Below, in pieces: positions 50,901 to 59,728 of a stretch of 64,000 bases of DNA. The first letter of the stretch is position 1; the number at the start of each line of letters is the position of its first letter. Origin of the DNA: Saccharopolyspora flava. Lineage in GTDB: Bacteria; Actinomycetota; Actinomycetes; Mycobacteriales; Pseudonocardiaceae. Under the pieces are notes generated by a model. The model saw only the letters and a list, made by a program, of their open reading frames with translations. It did not search any database and was not told where the DNA came from. The translations under genes and the position numbers were made by a program. Location of the stretch: contig NZ_FOZX01000001.1 of the NCBI RefSeq assembly GCF_900116135.1, forward strand, positions 930,001 through 994,000, read 5' to 3'.

Positions 50901-52304
50901 TCAGTCCAAGTCGTCGTGGCGCATGAGCAGGCGGCCGGCTTCGGTCAGGGAACCCGACAGGGACGGGTAGACCGAGAAGGTGTTGGCCAGGTTGTCCACC
51001 GTAACCTGGTTCTGGACCGCGAGCGCGATCGGCAGGATCAGCTCGCTGGCGTTCGGCGAGACCACCACGCCGCCGACGACCACACCGGTCTGCGGGCGGC
51101 AGAAGACCTTGAGGAAACCGCGCCGCAACCCTTCCATCTTGGCGCGCGGGTTGGTCGCCAGCGGCATCATCACCGTCCGGGCCGGGACCTCGCCGCTGTC
51201 GATGGCCTGCTGGCTGATGCCCACCGTGGCGATCTCGGGGTGGGTGAACACGTTCGCGGCCACGGTCTTGAGCTTGATCGGCGCGACGCCCTCACCCAGC
51301 GCGTGCCACATCGCGATGCGGCCCTGCATCCCGGCGACCGAGGCGAGCAGCAGCAGGCCGGTGCAGTCACCGGCGGCGTAGATGCCGGGTGCCCCGGTCC
51401 GCGAGACCCGGTCGACCTCGACGTAGCCGCCCCGGCCGGGCTCGATGCCGACCTTGTCCAGACCGATGTCGCTGGTGTTGGGCACCGACCCGACGGTCAT
51501 CAGCGCGTGGCTGGCCTCGACCGTGCGACCGTCGGCCAGGTGGATGATCACGCCCTTGTCGGTGCGCTCCACCGACTCGGCGCGGGCGTGCTTGACGACC
51601 TCGGTGCCGCGCTCGGCGAAGACCTCCTCCAGCACGGCGGCGGCGTCGGCGTCCTCGTGCGGCAGCACGCGGTCGCGGGAGGAGATCATGGTGACCTTCA
51701 CGCCCATCTCGGTGTAGGCGGAGGCGAACTCCACACCGGTGACACCCGAACCGATGACGGCCAGGTGCTCGGGCAGGTCCGGCAGGTCGAAGAGCTGGCG
51801 CCAGGTCAGGATCCGCTCACCGTCGGGCTCGGCACCCGGCAGGATGCGGGGCGTGGCGCCGGTGGCGATCAGCACGACGTCGGCGGTGAGCTCCTCGAAG
51901 GTGCCGTCGGCGCGGTCGACGCCGATCTGGTGCACCGCCATGCCCGGGGTCGGGTCGGTGAAGCGAGCACGACCCGGGATGATCTTGACGCCTTCGCGGC
52001 GGACCCGGGAGCGGATGTCGGCGGACTGCGCCAGCGCCAGGCCCTTGACCCGGCCGTGCACCACGGCGACGTCCACGTCGGCTTCCTCCGACGGGGTGCG
52101 GATGCCCAGCTCCTCGGCGTCGCGGAAGGACGACCGGGCGCCGGCGGAGGCGATGAAGGTCTTCGAGGGCACGCAGTCGTAGAGCACGCAGGCGCCGCCC
52201 AGGCCCTCCGGTTCGACCAGTGTGACGTCCGCTCCGTTGGAAGCGGCGACCAATGCCGCCTCGTAGCCCGCCGGGCCGCCTCCCATGATCACGATGCGGG
52301 TCAC
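50901..52304 (-). CDS. lpdA: LpdA-like NAD(P)H quinone dehydrogenase
   Basis: 467 residues of the pyridine nucleotide-disulfide family. IVIMGGGPAGYEAALVAASNGADVTLVEPEGLGGACVLYDCVPSKT includes a Cys-x4-Cys pair like the redox disulfide of dihydrolipoamide dehydrogenase. The C-terminal dimer region reads FSVYPSLSGSLTEAGR in place of HxxHPTLSE, so the catalytic His is missing. That loss fits LpdA (Rv3303c), a flavin quinone reductase rather than a true lipoamide dehydrogenase. As I recall, the mycobacterial protein has only one of the two Cys, so the full pair is noteworthy. Confidence 0.87.
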   Translation of the reverse strand: MTRIVIMGGGPAGYEAALVAASNGADVTLVEPEGLGGACVLYDCVPSKTFIASAGARSSFRDAEELGIRTPSEEADVDVAVVHGRVKGLALAQSADIRSRVRREGVKIIPGRARFTDPTPGMAVHQIGVDRADGTFEELTADVVLIATGATPRILPGAEPDGERILTWRQLFDLPDLPEHLAVIGSGVTGVEFASAYTEMGVKVTMISSRDRVLPHEDADAAAVLEEVFAERGTEVVKHARAESVERTDKGVIIHLADGRTVEASHALMTVGSVPNTSDIGLDKVGIEPGRGGYVEVDRVSRTGAPGIYAAGDCTGLLLLASVAGMQGRIAMWHALGEGVAPIKLKTVAANVFTHPEIATVGISQQAIDSGEVPARTVMMPLATNPRAKMEGLRRGFLKVFCRPQTGVVVGGVVVSPNASELILPIALAVQNQVTVDNLANTFSVYPSLSGSLTEAGRLLMRHDDLD

Positions 52305-52578
52305 TTCGCGCTCCTCCTGAGTCCATCCGGCCGAGGGGCACCCGTTGCCGAGTGGGCGCCCAGCTCACGGTACGCCGCGAGGACTCCGGTCAAACCGGGT
52401 GGTACCGCCCGGATCGGTGATCGTGGCGAACGCCACTCCGACGATCGAACACCGCGCGTGATCATCACCGGTGCGCAGGACCGACCGCGCCCCGGACGGG
52501 CGGGACCTGAGCGGGAAAACCGAATCCGTGCCGTGGTCCGGTCCGCTTTTCCGCCACCGGATCGCTACCCTGTGAGGC
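52305..52578. promoter_or_regulatory. Divergent promoter region lpdA / gamma-glutamylcyclotransferase
   Basis: A 274-bp gap. TACCCT at 52566-52571 is a plausible -10 for the plus-strand gene, which would then be leaderless or nearly so. No operator was recognised. Confidence 0.4.
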
Positions 52579-53049
52579 GTGCCTCTGTACGCCGCGTACG
52601 GATCCAACATGGATCCGGCCCAGATGTTGAAGCGCGCCCCGCATTCCCCGCTGGCGGGAAGCGGCTGGTTGATGGACTGGCGGCTGACCTTCGGCGGCGA
52701 GGACTACGGCTGGGAAGGCGCCCTCGCGACGATCGTCGAGCAGCCCGGTTCGCAGGTCTTCACGGTGCTCTACGACGTGAGCCCGGAAGACGAGAAGAAC
52801 CTGGACAACTGGGAGGGCGCCGAGCTCGGGATGCACAAGAAGCTGCGGCTGATGGTGCAGACCCTCGACGGTCCCGTGCTGGCGTGGCTCTACGTGCTCG
52901 ACGCCTACGAGGGCGGTCTGCCCTCGGCCCGCTACCTCGGCGTCATGGCCGACGCGGCCGAAGCCGCGGGCGCCCCCGAGGACTACGTCGAGAAGCTCCG
53001 CAAGCGCCCCTGCCACAACGTCGGCCCGGGTTCCCCTCGGGAGCTCTAG
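52579..53049 (+). CDS. Gamma-glutamylcyclotransferase-like protein
   Basis: 156 residues. LYAAYGSNMDPAQMLKRAPHSPLAGSGWLMDWRLTFGG carries the YGSNM substrate loop. ATIVEQPGSQVFTVLYDVSPEDEKNLDNWEGAELGMHKKLRLMV includes the acidic catalytic region of the GGCT fold. Members cleave gamma-glutamyl peptides to 5-oxoproline; the substrate here is untested. GTG start at 52579. Its TAG stop shares the palindrome CTAG with the stop of the convergent kinase gene. Confidence 0.87.
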   Translation: MPLYAAYGSNMDPAQMLKRAPHSPLAGSGWLMDWRLTFGGEDYGWEGALATIVEQPGSQVFTVLYDVSPEDEKNLDNWEGAELGMHKKLRLMVQTLDGPVLAWLYVLDAYEGGLPSARYLGVMADAAEAAGAPEDYVEKLRKRPCHNVGPGSPREL

Positions 53050-54377
53050 AGCCAGCCGCGGGCGCGGAGTTCGGCCGCGAACCGGTGGTGGGCCTCGTCC
53101 AGGCGGTCCACTTCGGCCGGGTCGGGTTCGACGAGCTCACCGGGCGGAACCATCGCGTCCGCCGCCGCGCTCAGGTCCGGGTGGACCGAGCCCGTGGCCG
53201 CCAGCAGCGCGGCACCCAGAGCGGTTCCGGCGCCGCGCACCCGCAGCACCGGCCGGTCCAGGACCGAGGCGCGGATCCGGCACCAGGCCGCGCTGCGGGC
53301 TCCGCCGCCCGCCGTGCGCACGGGTCCTTCGGCGACCGCGCCCAGAGCGGCGAGCCGTTCCAGCGCGAGGCGTTCGCAGAACGCGATGCCCTCCAGGCGC
53401 GAGCGGTGCTCGTCGACGCGGTCCTGCGGCGTGCCGATCCGGAACTCCTCGGCGTCGGGTGCGGCGAACGGGAAGCGCTCGCCGCGCCCGCGAAGCGGGT
53501 AGTGCAGCGCGCTCGCCGGTCCGCGTTCCAGCGCCGCGGCGTCCAGGCCGGGCAGCTCCCGGGGGTCCACATCGGACAGCGCGGAGCCGCCGATGTTGGC
53601 GGCCCCGCCGGGCAGCCACCTGCCTTCGGGGTGCAGGTGGCTGTAGACCACGCCCGCGGGATCGCGCACGAGTTTCTCGGACACGCCCTTGAGCACCAGC
53701 GTCGTGCCCAGCACGGTCACGAACCGGCCCGGGTCGACCGCGCCGGTGGCCAGCTGTCCCGCGCAGCCGTCGGTCATCCCGGCGCGCACCTCGCAGCCCA
53801 CCGGCAGCCCGGTGAGCGCGGCGGCCTCGCGCCCCACCCGGCCGAGCACGGCGGTGGGGCGCACGACCTGCGGCAGCAGCGCCACCGGGGCCTCAGCCGA
53901 CCACTCCCCCGCGACGGGGTCGTAGCCGCTCTTGAGGGCGTGGCTGGTGTCGGTGGCGACGGGAAGCCCGACCAGCGCGCCGGCGATCACCTCGGGCGTG
54001 TGGCAGATCCGCTCCGCGCCCGCCGGGAGGTGCTTCGCCAGCCACGGCACTCGCGCCCGCCGGTCGTCGTACATCAGGGCCGGGCCGACCGGGTCGCCCC
54101 GGCCGTCGACGGCCACGACGGTGCCGGAGGTCGCCGAGATCGCCAGCGCGGTGATCTCCCGGCTGCGCGCGCCCAGGCTCGCGGTGCACTCGGCCAGGCA
54201 GTCGCGGGCGGCGGGCCACCAGGTGCGGGCGTTCTGCTCCGAGCGCCCGTCCGGCGAGCGCACCGGGGCCGGAAGGGGCCGCGAGGCCTCGGCGAGCGGG
54301 GCACCGCGCGGGTCGTGGACCTGCACCCGGACGGCGGCCGTCGCCACGTCGATCCCGGCGACGAGTTCGCCGGTCAT
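53046..54377 (-). CDS. FGGY-family carbohydrate kinase
   Basis: 443 residues. LVAGIDVATAAVRVQVHDPRG is a diverged phosphate-1 loop (usual D-x-G-T-T is D-V-A-T-A). ALAISATSGTVVAVDGRGDPVGPALMYDDRRA, GMTDGCAGQLATGAVDPGRFVTVLGTTLVLKGVS and VRTAGGGARSAAWCRIRASVLDRPV complete the FGGY fold. The substrate may be a pentulose or polyol, but this is not resolved. Its start overlaps the HAD gene stop by four bases, so it acts with that phosphatase. Confidence 0.85.
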   Translation of the reverse strand: MTGELVAGIDVATAAVRVQVHDPRGAPLAEASRPLPAPVRSPDGRSEQNARTWWPAARDCLAECTASLGARSREITALAISATSGTVVAVDGRGDPVGPALMYDDRRARVPWLAKHLPAGAERICHTPEVIAGALVGLPVATDTSHALKSGYDPVAGEWSAEAPVALLPQVVRPTAVLGRVGREAAALTGLPVGCEVRAGMTDGCAGQLATGAVDPGRFVTVLGTTLVLKGVSEKLVRDPAGVVYSHLHPEGRWLPGGAANIGGSALSDVDPRELPGLDAAALERGPASALHYPLRGRGERFPFAAPDAEEFRIGTPQDRVDEHRSRLEGIAFCERLALERLAALGAVAEGPVRTAGGGARSAAWCRIRASVLDRPVLRVRGAGTALGAALLAATGSVHPDLSAAADAMVPPGELVEPDPAEVDRLDEAHHRFAAELRARGWL

Positions 54378-55054
54378 GACGCCAGCTTCTCCAGCGCGGC
54401 CGGGAGTTCGGCCAGCGAGCGCACCGCGACGTCCGGTTCGGCGAGCTGGTCGGGCGTGGGCGCCGGTGGCGCTTCACCGCGCAGCACCCACACCGTGCGC
54501 AGGCCGACGCGCTGGGCGCCGCGGACGTCGGTGTCGAGCCGGTTGCCGACGTGCACCGCGCGGGACGCGGGGACCCCGGCCTCGTCCAGGGCGTGCTGGA
54601 AGATCCGCGGGTCGGGCTTCTCCGCGCCGACGGTCTCCGAGATCGCCCAGACGTCGACGTGCTCGGCGACGCCGTCGCGGCGCAGCGCGTCGACGACGAC
54701 CGCGCGCTGATTGGCCACCACCGCGATCCGGTGGTGCTCGCGGATCCGGCGCAGCGCGGGCAGCACGTCGTCGTGCAGCGCTTCGGGCGGGTACTCCCAG
54801 TACCGCTCGGCCCGGGCGGAGAGGTCGGCGCGATCGTGCGAGACGAGGAAGCGCCGCGCCATCGCGGTGCGCAGCGAACCGCCCTGGGCCTGCCTGCGCT
54901 CGTCGTAGAGGCGCAGGAAGTCCTCCTCGGCGACCTCGCGCCCGTCTTCGGCGGCGAGCTCGCGGGTGGCGCGCAGCAGGGCGTCGCGATAGGCCGCGTC
55001 GTCGTAGACGGGGCCGCCGACGTCGAGCAGCACGAGGTCGATCGGTTCCGGCAC
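54374..55054 (-). CDS. HAD-family hydrolase
   Basis: 226 residues. Motif I is LVLLDVGGPVYDD (nucleophile Asp then Gly, as in several HAD subfamilies). A helical cap follows, then VVANQRAVVVDALRR (motif II Asn/Gln instead of the common Ser/Thr), GAEKPDPRIFQHALDEAG (motif III Lys) and AVHVGNRLDTDVRGAQRVGLRTVWV (motif IV). It is probably a sugar-phosphate phosphatase cotranscribed with the FGGY kinase (ATGA overlap). GTG at 55054 follows GGAAGGACC. Confidence 0.86.
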   Translation of the reverse strand: MPEPIDLVLLDVGGPVYDDAAYRDALLRATRELAAEDGREVAEEDFLRLYDERRQAQGGSLRTAMARRFLVSHDRADLSARAERYWEYPPEALHDDVLPALRRIREHHRIAVVANQRAVVVDALRRDGVAEHVDVWAISETVGAEKPDPRIFQHALDEAGVPASRAVHVGNRLDTDVRGAQRVGLRTVWVLRGEAPPAPTPDQLAEPDVAVRSLAELPAALEKLAS

Positions 55055-55108
55055 GTCCGGTCCTTCCGCTCGCGGTCCACCGGGACCGGGATGGCACCTT
55101 CCACGGTC

Positions 55109-55134
55109 AAAATAACATCGGCGTCGATGTATTT
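55109..55134. promoter_or_regulatory. Candidate operator upstream of HAD-FGGY operon
   Basis: AAATAACATCG (55110-55120), GCGT, CGATGTATTT (55125-55134) form a near-perfect dyad in an A/T-rich island. It is 56-80 bp upstream of the HAD gene start, where a sugar-responsive repressor could bind. Confidence 0.55.
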
Positions 55135-55166
55135 AACAGCATCGCGTGTGATATCTACCAGCGCGT

Positions 55167-55823
55167 TCACCGCATGACCCCCGCGACGGACGGGCGCACC
55201 CACGCGAGCTCCAGCAGCGCGTACGCCTTCCGCGTTCCGCGCCGGTCGCGGCGCCGCGTCAGCCGCTCGCCGACCAGCGCGCGGAAGTGCTCGGCGCTGG
55301 AACCGAGCCGGGACAGCGCGCGCTCCAGGCAGTCCAGGGCGCGGCGCTGCGGACCCGTGCACAGCACGTCGGCCAGCGCCACGTCCAGCGCCTGGACGCG
55401 CAGCCCGTCGAGCTCGATGACGTCGGTCTCGCGGAGCCAGGCGTGGTGCACCACCAGCTCGTCCCGCGACCGCATGTCGCGGTCGTAGGGCACGGTCACG
55501 TGCACGGCGTGCTCGACCGGGCCGCAGCCGTGCATGGCCACGGCGGTCGGCCCGGACAGCACCGCCTGGTCACCGGCGCGCAGCAGCGCGGCGGCGGCCC
55601 GGGCTCTCGGGTCGTCACCGAGAGCGGCGGGCAGCACGACCCCGGCGAACGGCTCGACCCAGGCTCCGGCGGCCAGGGCCTCGGCGAGCTCGTCCGGGCC
55701 GAGCAGCCGCTCGGCCTCGTCGCGCGGCAGCGCACCGTGCCGGGACGGACCGGAGGTGTCCGGGCCGGAGTTGTCGGGAGCGGGCAGGAACTGCGGGCGG
55801 TCGATATAGGTCCTCATGCCCAT
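55167..55823 (-). CDS. AbiEi-like protein lacking its usual C-terminal domain
   Basis: 218 residues. The N-terminal winged-helix-type part is GALPRDEAERLLGPDELAEALAAGAWVEPFAGVVLPAALGDDPRARAAAALLRAG. It is followed by the AbiEi-like core QAVLSGPTAVAMHGCGPVEHAVHVTVPYDRDMRSRDELVVHHAWL and VQALDVALADVLCTGPQRRALDCLERALSRLG. Related actinobacterial proteins usually continue after RGTRKAxALLELA into a DUF559/Vsr-like nuclease region; here it stops 9 residues later. No AbiEii toxin gene is adjacent. ATG at 55823 or 55817, with no clear ribosome site. Confidence 0.68.
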   Translation of the reverse strand: MGMRTYIDRPQFLPAPDNSGPDTSGPSRHGALPRDEAERLLGPDELAEALAAGAWVEPFAGVVLPAALGDDPRARAAAALLRAGDQAVLSGPTAVAMHGCGPVEHAVHVTVPYDRDMRSRDELVVHHAWLRETDVIELDGLRVQALDVALADVLCTGPQRRALDCLERALSRLGSSAEHFRALVGERLTRRRDRRGTRKAYALLELAWVRPSVAGVMR

Positions 55824-55887
55824 ACAGAGGCGCGAACCCCGCCCACAGATACACCCCGGCCCGGATACACCTCGATCAGGCGAAGTT

Positions 55888-57261
55888 TCAGCCGTGCAGC
55901 GCCTGCAGCGCGGTGTGGACCATCGTGCGGACGCCGACCAGCAGCGCGCGCTCGTCGAGGGTGAACGTCGGCTGGTGCAGGTCCTTGATCCGCCCGCTGC
56001 CCGGGTGCACGCCCAGGCGCGCGAACGAGCCGGGCACGTGCTCCAGGTACCAGCCGAAGTCCTCGCCGCCGGACGACTGCGGGGTGTCGGCCTGGGCCTG
56101 CTCGCCGAGCGCGGCGGTGATCCCGGCGCGCATCAGCTCGGTGCTCTCCGGCTCGTTGACCACCGGCGGGACGCCGCGGCGGTGCTGCAGGTCGAAGCCG
56201 ACGCCCAGCGACGCGAGCAGCCCCTGCACGAGCTCGTGGACCAGCGGTTCCAGCTTCGCCCAGGTGTCCCGGTCGGCGGTGCGCAGCGTGCCGGTGAGCA
56301 CGCCGTCCTGCGGGATCGCGTTGGGCGCCTCGCCCGCGTGCACCGCGCCCCAGGTCAGCACGGTCCCGGTGCGCGGGTCGACGCGGCGGGACAGCAGCGT
56401 GGGCAGGCCGGTGATGACGGTGCCCAGGGCGTGCACCAGGTCGGCGGTCAGGTGCGGCCGCGAGGTGTGCCCGCCGGGCGAGGTGAGCCGCAGTTCGAGC
56501 AGGTCGCTGGCGGAGGTGATGGGGCCGACGCGGGTGCCGACGCTGCCCGCGGGCAGGCGCGGGTCGCAGTGCAGCCCGAAGATCCGGTCGACGTCGTCGA
56601 GCCTGCCGTCGGCGAGCACGTCCAGCGCGCCACCGGGCATGACCTCCTCGGCCGGCTGGAAGATCATCCGCACCCGGCCGGGGAAATCGCGGTGGCCGGC
56701 CAGGGCGGTCGCGGCGCCGAGCGCGACGGCGGTGTGCGCGTCGTGGCCGCAGGAGTGCGCGGCACCGTCCACTGTGGAGGAGTACGGCAGGCCGGTCGCC
56801 TCGGTCAGCGGCAGCGCGTCGATGTCGGCGCGCAGCGCGACCGTCGGGCCGGGCGAGGAACCCTCGATGTCGCAGGTCAGGCCGGTGCCGATGGACAGCA
56901 CGCGGGGCGCGAGGCCGGCGCGGGTGAGCTGGTCGGCGAGGAACGCGGTGGTGCGGTGCTCGGCGCGGGAGAGCTCCGGGTGGGCGTGCAGGTGGCGGCG
57001 CCAGGCGACGACCCGGTGCGCGTGCGCACCGAGCCAGGCGTCCAGCCAGCCGGGTCCGCGGCCCGCACCGAGGTCGGGCACGACGGAATCCACACTGGAT
57101 TCGAAGCGGGAATCCACGTCCGCCATCGTGCTTTCGGTCGCGCCGATCGGCTCGTCAGCCACCAGCGTCGCCGGTGCTCCGGTCCGCTCCTCGACCACAG
57201 CCGAACCTTCGCGGTTCGGGAACTGGCCCGGCTCCGGGCCACGAGAATCCACCACGGTCAC
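55888..57261 (-). CDS. M20 family amidohydrolase (AmiB-like)
   Basis: 457 residues. A 70-residue leader of unknown function precedes the peptidase core. AWRRHLHAHPELSRAEHRTTAFL, TVALRADIDALPLTEATGLPYSSTVDGAAHSCGHDAHTAVALGAA (metal-binding Asp and His), IFQPAEEVMPGGA (Glu pair), GLHCDPRLPAGSVG and SGGEDFGWYLEHVPGSFARLG are present. It hydrolyses N-acyl amino acids or related amides. GTG at 57261 overlaps the previous M20 gene stop (GTGA) and has GGGAGG upstream. Confidence 0.9.
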   Translation of the reverse strand: MTVVDSRGPEPGQFPNREGSAVVEERTGAPATLVADEPIGATESTMADVDSRFESSVDSVVPDLGAGRGPGWLDAWLGAHAHRVVAWRRHLHAHPELSRAEHRTTAFLADQLTRAGLAPRVLSIGTGLTCDIEGSSPGPTVALRADIDALPLTEATGLPYSSTVDGAAHSCGHDAHTAVALGAATALAGHRDFPGRVRMIFQPAEEVMPGGALDVLADGRLDDVDRIFGLHCDPRLPAGSVGTRVGPITSASDLLELRLTSPGGHTSRPHLTADLVHALGTVITGLPTLLSRRVDPRTGTVLTWGAVHAGEAPNAIPQDGVLTGTLRTADRDTWAKLEPLVHELVQGLLASLGVGFDLQHRRGVPPVVNEPESTELMRAGITAALGEQAQADTPQSSGGEDFGWYLEHVPGSFARLGVHPGSGRIKDLHQPTFTLDERALLVGVRTMVHTALQALHG

Positions 57262-58517
57262 GCCACGCCTCCCGACGTGCAGAAATGCTCGGTCGAACCA
57301 TTCCGGGCGCGGTCGTCCACCCCGGCGAGCAGCCGCGCGCGCTGCGTGCCGTCGAGCCCGGCCGCCAGCGCGGTCCAGGCCATGGCCACCGCCCCGTCGA
57401 GGACCGCTCGGTCCGCCGAGGGCGTGGCGCAGGCGGCGGCGAACTCCGCCTGGTGGTTGACCGCGTCTCCGCATTCCACCGCGATCATCGGATGGATCGC
57501 GGGCAAGACCCGGGTCACGTTGCCCATGTCGGTGCTGCCGATGACCCGGCCTCGTTCAGTGCCCCGATCGAGCGGTTCACGCCCGAGATCGGTGATCGCG
57601 CGACGGTACTCCTCCGACAACCAGTGGTCGCAGGCGAGCTCCGCGTAGACCGGGGAGATCTGCACGATCTCGTGCGCACATCCGGTCGCCGTCGCACCCG
57701 CTTCGAAGCAGGCCCGGATGCGGTTCTCCAGGCGCTGCAGGGAGCGCGCTTCAGCAGCACGCAGGTTGTAGACCGCCGCGGTGCGCGCGGGCACGATGTT
57801 CGGCGCCGCACCACCCTCCGTGACGATACCGTGCACCATCTGCTGCGGCTCGAGGTGCTGCCGCAGCAGTCCGATGGCCACCTGCGCGACGGTGAGCGCG
57901 TCGGCGGCGTTGCGGCCCAGTTCGGGCGCCGCCGCGGCGTGCGCGGCGCGGCCGGTGTAGTGGACCTCGAGATCGGTGATGGCCAGCGAGCTGGGCAGGC
58001 AGACGTCCTCCGGCCCGGGGTGCACCATCAGCGCCAGCGCGACGTCGTCGAAGAGCCCGGCTTCGAGCATGAGGACCTTGCCGCCGCCGGTCTCCTCGGC
58101 GGGCGTGCCCAGCAGCCGCACGGTCAGCCCGGCCTCGTCGGCGACCTCGGCCAGCGCGAGCGCGGCTCCGACGGCGGCCGCGGCGATGACGTTGTGCCCG
58201 CAGGCGTGCCCGACCTGCGGCAGCGCGTCGTACTCGGCGCAGATGCCGACGACGAGGTCACCGCTGCCGCGCTCGGCGATCAGCGCGGTGTCGAGCCCGG
58301 CGACCGGGGTGCGGACGGTGAAGCCGCTCGCGGCGAGCAGATCGGCGACCTTGGCGGCGCTGCGGTGCTCGGCGAAGGCCGTCTCGGGCTCGGCGTGGAT
58401 GCTGCGGGAGAGCCCGGTCAGCGCCGCCTCGTTCCGGCGCACGACGTCGCGGCAGCGGTCGCGGAGCGCGGCGGCGGAACCGGACGGGCCGGACTCTTCG
58501 GGCGGGGTGGTACGCAT
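57258..58517 (-). CDS. M20 family amidohydrolase (AmiA/AbgB-like)
   Basis: 419 residues. LSRSIHAEPETAFAEHRSAAKVADLL, VGICAEYDALPQVGHACGHNVIAAAAVGAAL (metal-binding His-Asn), LGTPAEETGGGKVLMLEAG and GRAAHAAAAPELGRNAADALTVAQVAI match the M20D AbgB group, which cleaves p-aminobenzoyl-glutamate-type amides. First gene of a two-gene M20 operon. A similar amiA1-amiB1 pair occurs next to lpdA in M. tuberculosis, supporting the synteny. Confidence 0.9.
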   Translation of the reverse strand: MRTTPPEESGPSGSAAALRDRCRDVVRRNEAALTGLSRSIHAEPETAFAEHRSAAKVADLLAASGFTVRTPVAGLDTALIAERGSGDLVVGICAEYDALPQVGHACGHNVIAAAAVGAALALAEVADEAGLTVRLLGTPAEETGGGKVLMLEAGLFDDVALALMVHPGPEDVCLPSSLAITDLEVHYTGRAAHAAAAPELGRNAADALTVAQVAIGLLRQHLEPQQMVHGIVTEGGAAPNIVPARTAAVYNLRAAEARSLQRLENRIRACFEAGATATGCAHEIVQISPVYAELACDHWLSEEYRRAITDLGREPLDRGTERGRVIGSTDMGNVTRVLPAIHPMIAVECGDAVNHQAEFAAACATPSADRAVLDGAVAMAWTALAAGLDGTQRARLLAGVDDRARNGSTEHFCTSGGVA

Positions 58518-58914
58518 GTGCGTTCATCCTGCATCAGCCGGAACGGCGACGCGGGGCGAACACGCTTCGTGGAGACCACCGGTAGCCCTGCTGCGCCGAA
58601 CGGGTGGCGGGACTTCAGCTGGGCAGAAAAAGGTGAATTCACCGTTATTCCGGGCGCGAGGTGAAATCCGCTGGTCAACCCGGACATTTCAGTCGCGGAA
58701 CGGGAATGGGGTGTGGGCCGGCACCGGTCGGGGGGCTTCCCGGTGCCGACCCACGTCTTTGCGGGCTACTCACCCGAGAAGCGCACGGAATGCGTCCGCG
58801 CGCGATCCGGTGTGAAAATCCCACAGCTTCGCCGCCAGGTCTAGTCCATGACGGAAATTGATAGCAAAGAAAGCGCTAAAACCGACCCACTGGTCTAATT
58901 ATTATTCGGATTCC
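58518..58914. other. Gene-free region with one hairpin
   Basis: 397 bp between two minus-strand genes. GTGGGCCGGCACCGG (58713-58727) pairs with CCGGTGCCGACCCAC (58740-58754) to form a 15-bp stem with one mismatch, a possible terminator for the small membrane protein gene. The segment 58850-58914 is A/T-rich for this genome. No coding region is supported. Confidence 0.55.
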
Positions 58915-59187
58915 CTACTTCTTCTTCTCGAAGAACAGCATCGGCTTCTTCCGGAGCTTGCGGGAAAGCAGCACGACCCCGATCAGCACCAGACCGGCGA
59001 CCCCCATCGCGGTCCGCTGGTTGCGCTCGGCGTCGGTCTCGCGCTCCGGGGCGGGCGCCTCCGGCGTCGGCTGCTGAGCCACCACCGCGACCGGTGCCGC
59101 TTCCGCCGGAGCCTCCGCGGTCAGCGGCGTGAACAGCAGGGATAACGCGATCGCGACTCCTGCGAGCAGGCGGCCGATCCCCCACAT
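58915..59187 (-). CDS. Small secreted or anchored protein
   Basis: 90 residues. MWGIGRLLAGVAIALSLLFTPLTAEAPAEA looks like a cleavable signal peptide. A short Pro/Glu-rich segment follows, then a membrane helix AMGVAGLVLIGVVLLSRKLRKK and a Lys-rich end PMLFFEKKK. The mature part would be a small surface stub held by the C-terminal helix. ATG at 59187 has GGAGCC upstream. No family recognised; it precedes no obvious partner. Confidence 0.7.
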   Translation of the reverse strand: MWGIGRLLAGVAIALSLLFTPLTAEAPAEAAPVAVVAQQPTPEAPAPERETDAERNQRTAMGVAGLVLIGVVLLSRKLRKKPMLFFEKKK

Positions 59188-59380
59188 GATGGCTCCACAT
59201 CCTTCGCGTCGCGCCGGTGAACCGACACATCCGGGCCCTGCCGAAGCGACCCCATCGAGGGTCACTCGTTCCGGTCGGAGTCGATCATATCGAACGCGCG
59301 TCGCCAGTGGACGGGGTCGACTGCGCGACCGGCACCTCTGAGGACAGTCCTAGAACGACCGCGCGGCGACAACCGCCGGT

Positions 59381-59728
59381 TCAGCGACCCTTCGGTTCCC
59401 GATCGATTCGATGGCCGAGTTCATCGATGATCAATGTGTCCCGCTCGACGCTTCCCGTGCGGTAGGCGGCACGACCGACCAGTTGCGCCATCACCGGAGC
59501 GGTGAGCATCTGGAACAGTCCGACGAGGATCAAACCGGTGGCGTAGGCCAGATCCAGCTGCACGCCCGTTCCGATGAGGATCAGGATCAGGCCCAGCGTC
59601 TGCGGTTTCGTGGCCGCCTGCAGCCGCGCGGTGACGTCCGGGAAGGTCAGCAGACCGATCGCGCCGAACAGGCAGGACAGCGCCCCGCCGATCAGGCAGA
59701 TCGCGGAGAAGACGTCCGGGAAGCTCAT
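59381..59728 (-). CDS. mnhG: Mrp antiporter subunit G
   Basis: 115 residues with three helices: VFSAICLIGGALSCLFGAIGLLTFPDVTARLQAATKPQTLGLILILIGTGVQLDL. GLLTFPDVTARLQAATKPQTLG is the MnhG signature. ATG at 59728 overlaps the mnhF stop. Last gene of the mnhABCDEFG operon, which exchanges Na+ (or K+) for protons. Confidence 0.93.
   Translation of the reverse strand: MSFPDVFSAICLIGGALSCLFGAIGLLTFPDVTARLQAATKPQTLGLILILIGTGVQLDLAYATGLILVGLFQMLTAPVMAQLVGRAAYRTGSVERDTLIIDELGHRIDREPKGR

Noticed and set aside
54374-55054. HAD protein inactive because motif I is DVGG
   Set aside because: D-x-G-G is a common variant among active HAD hydrolases.
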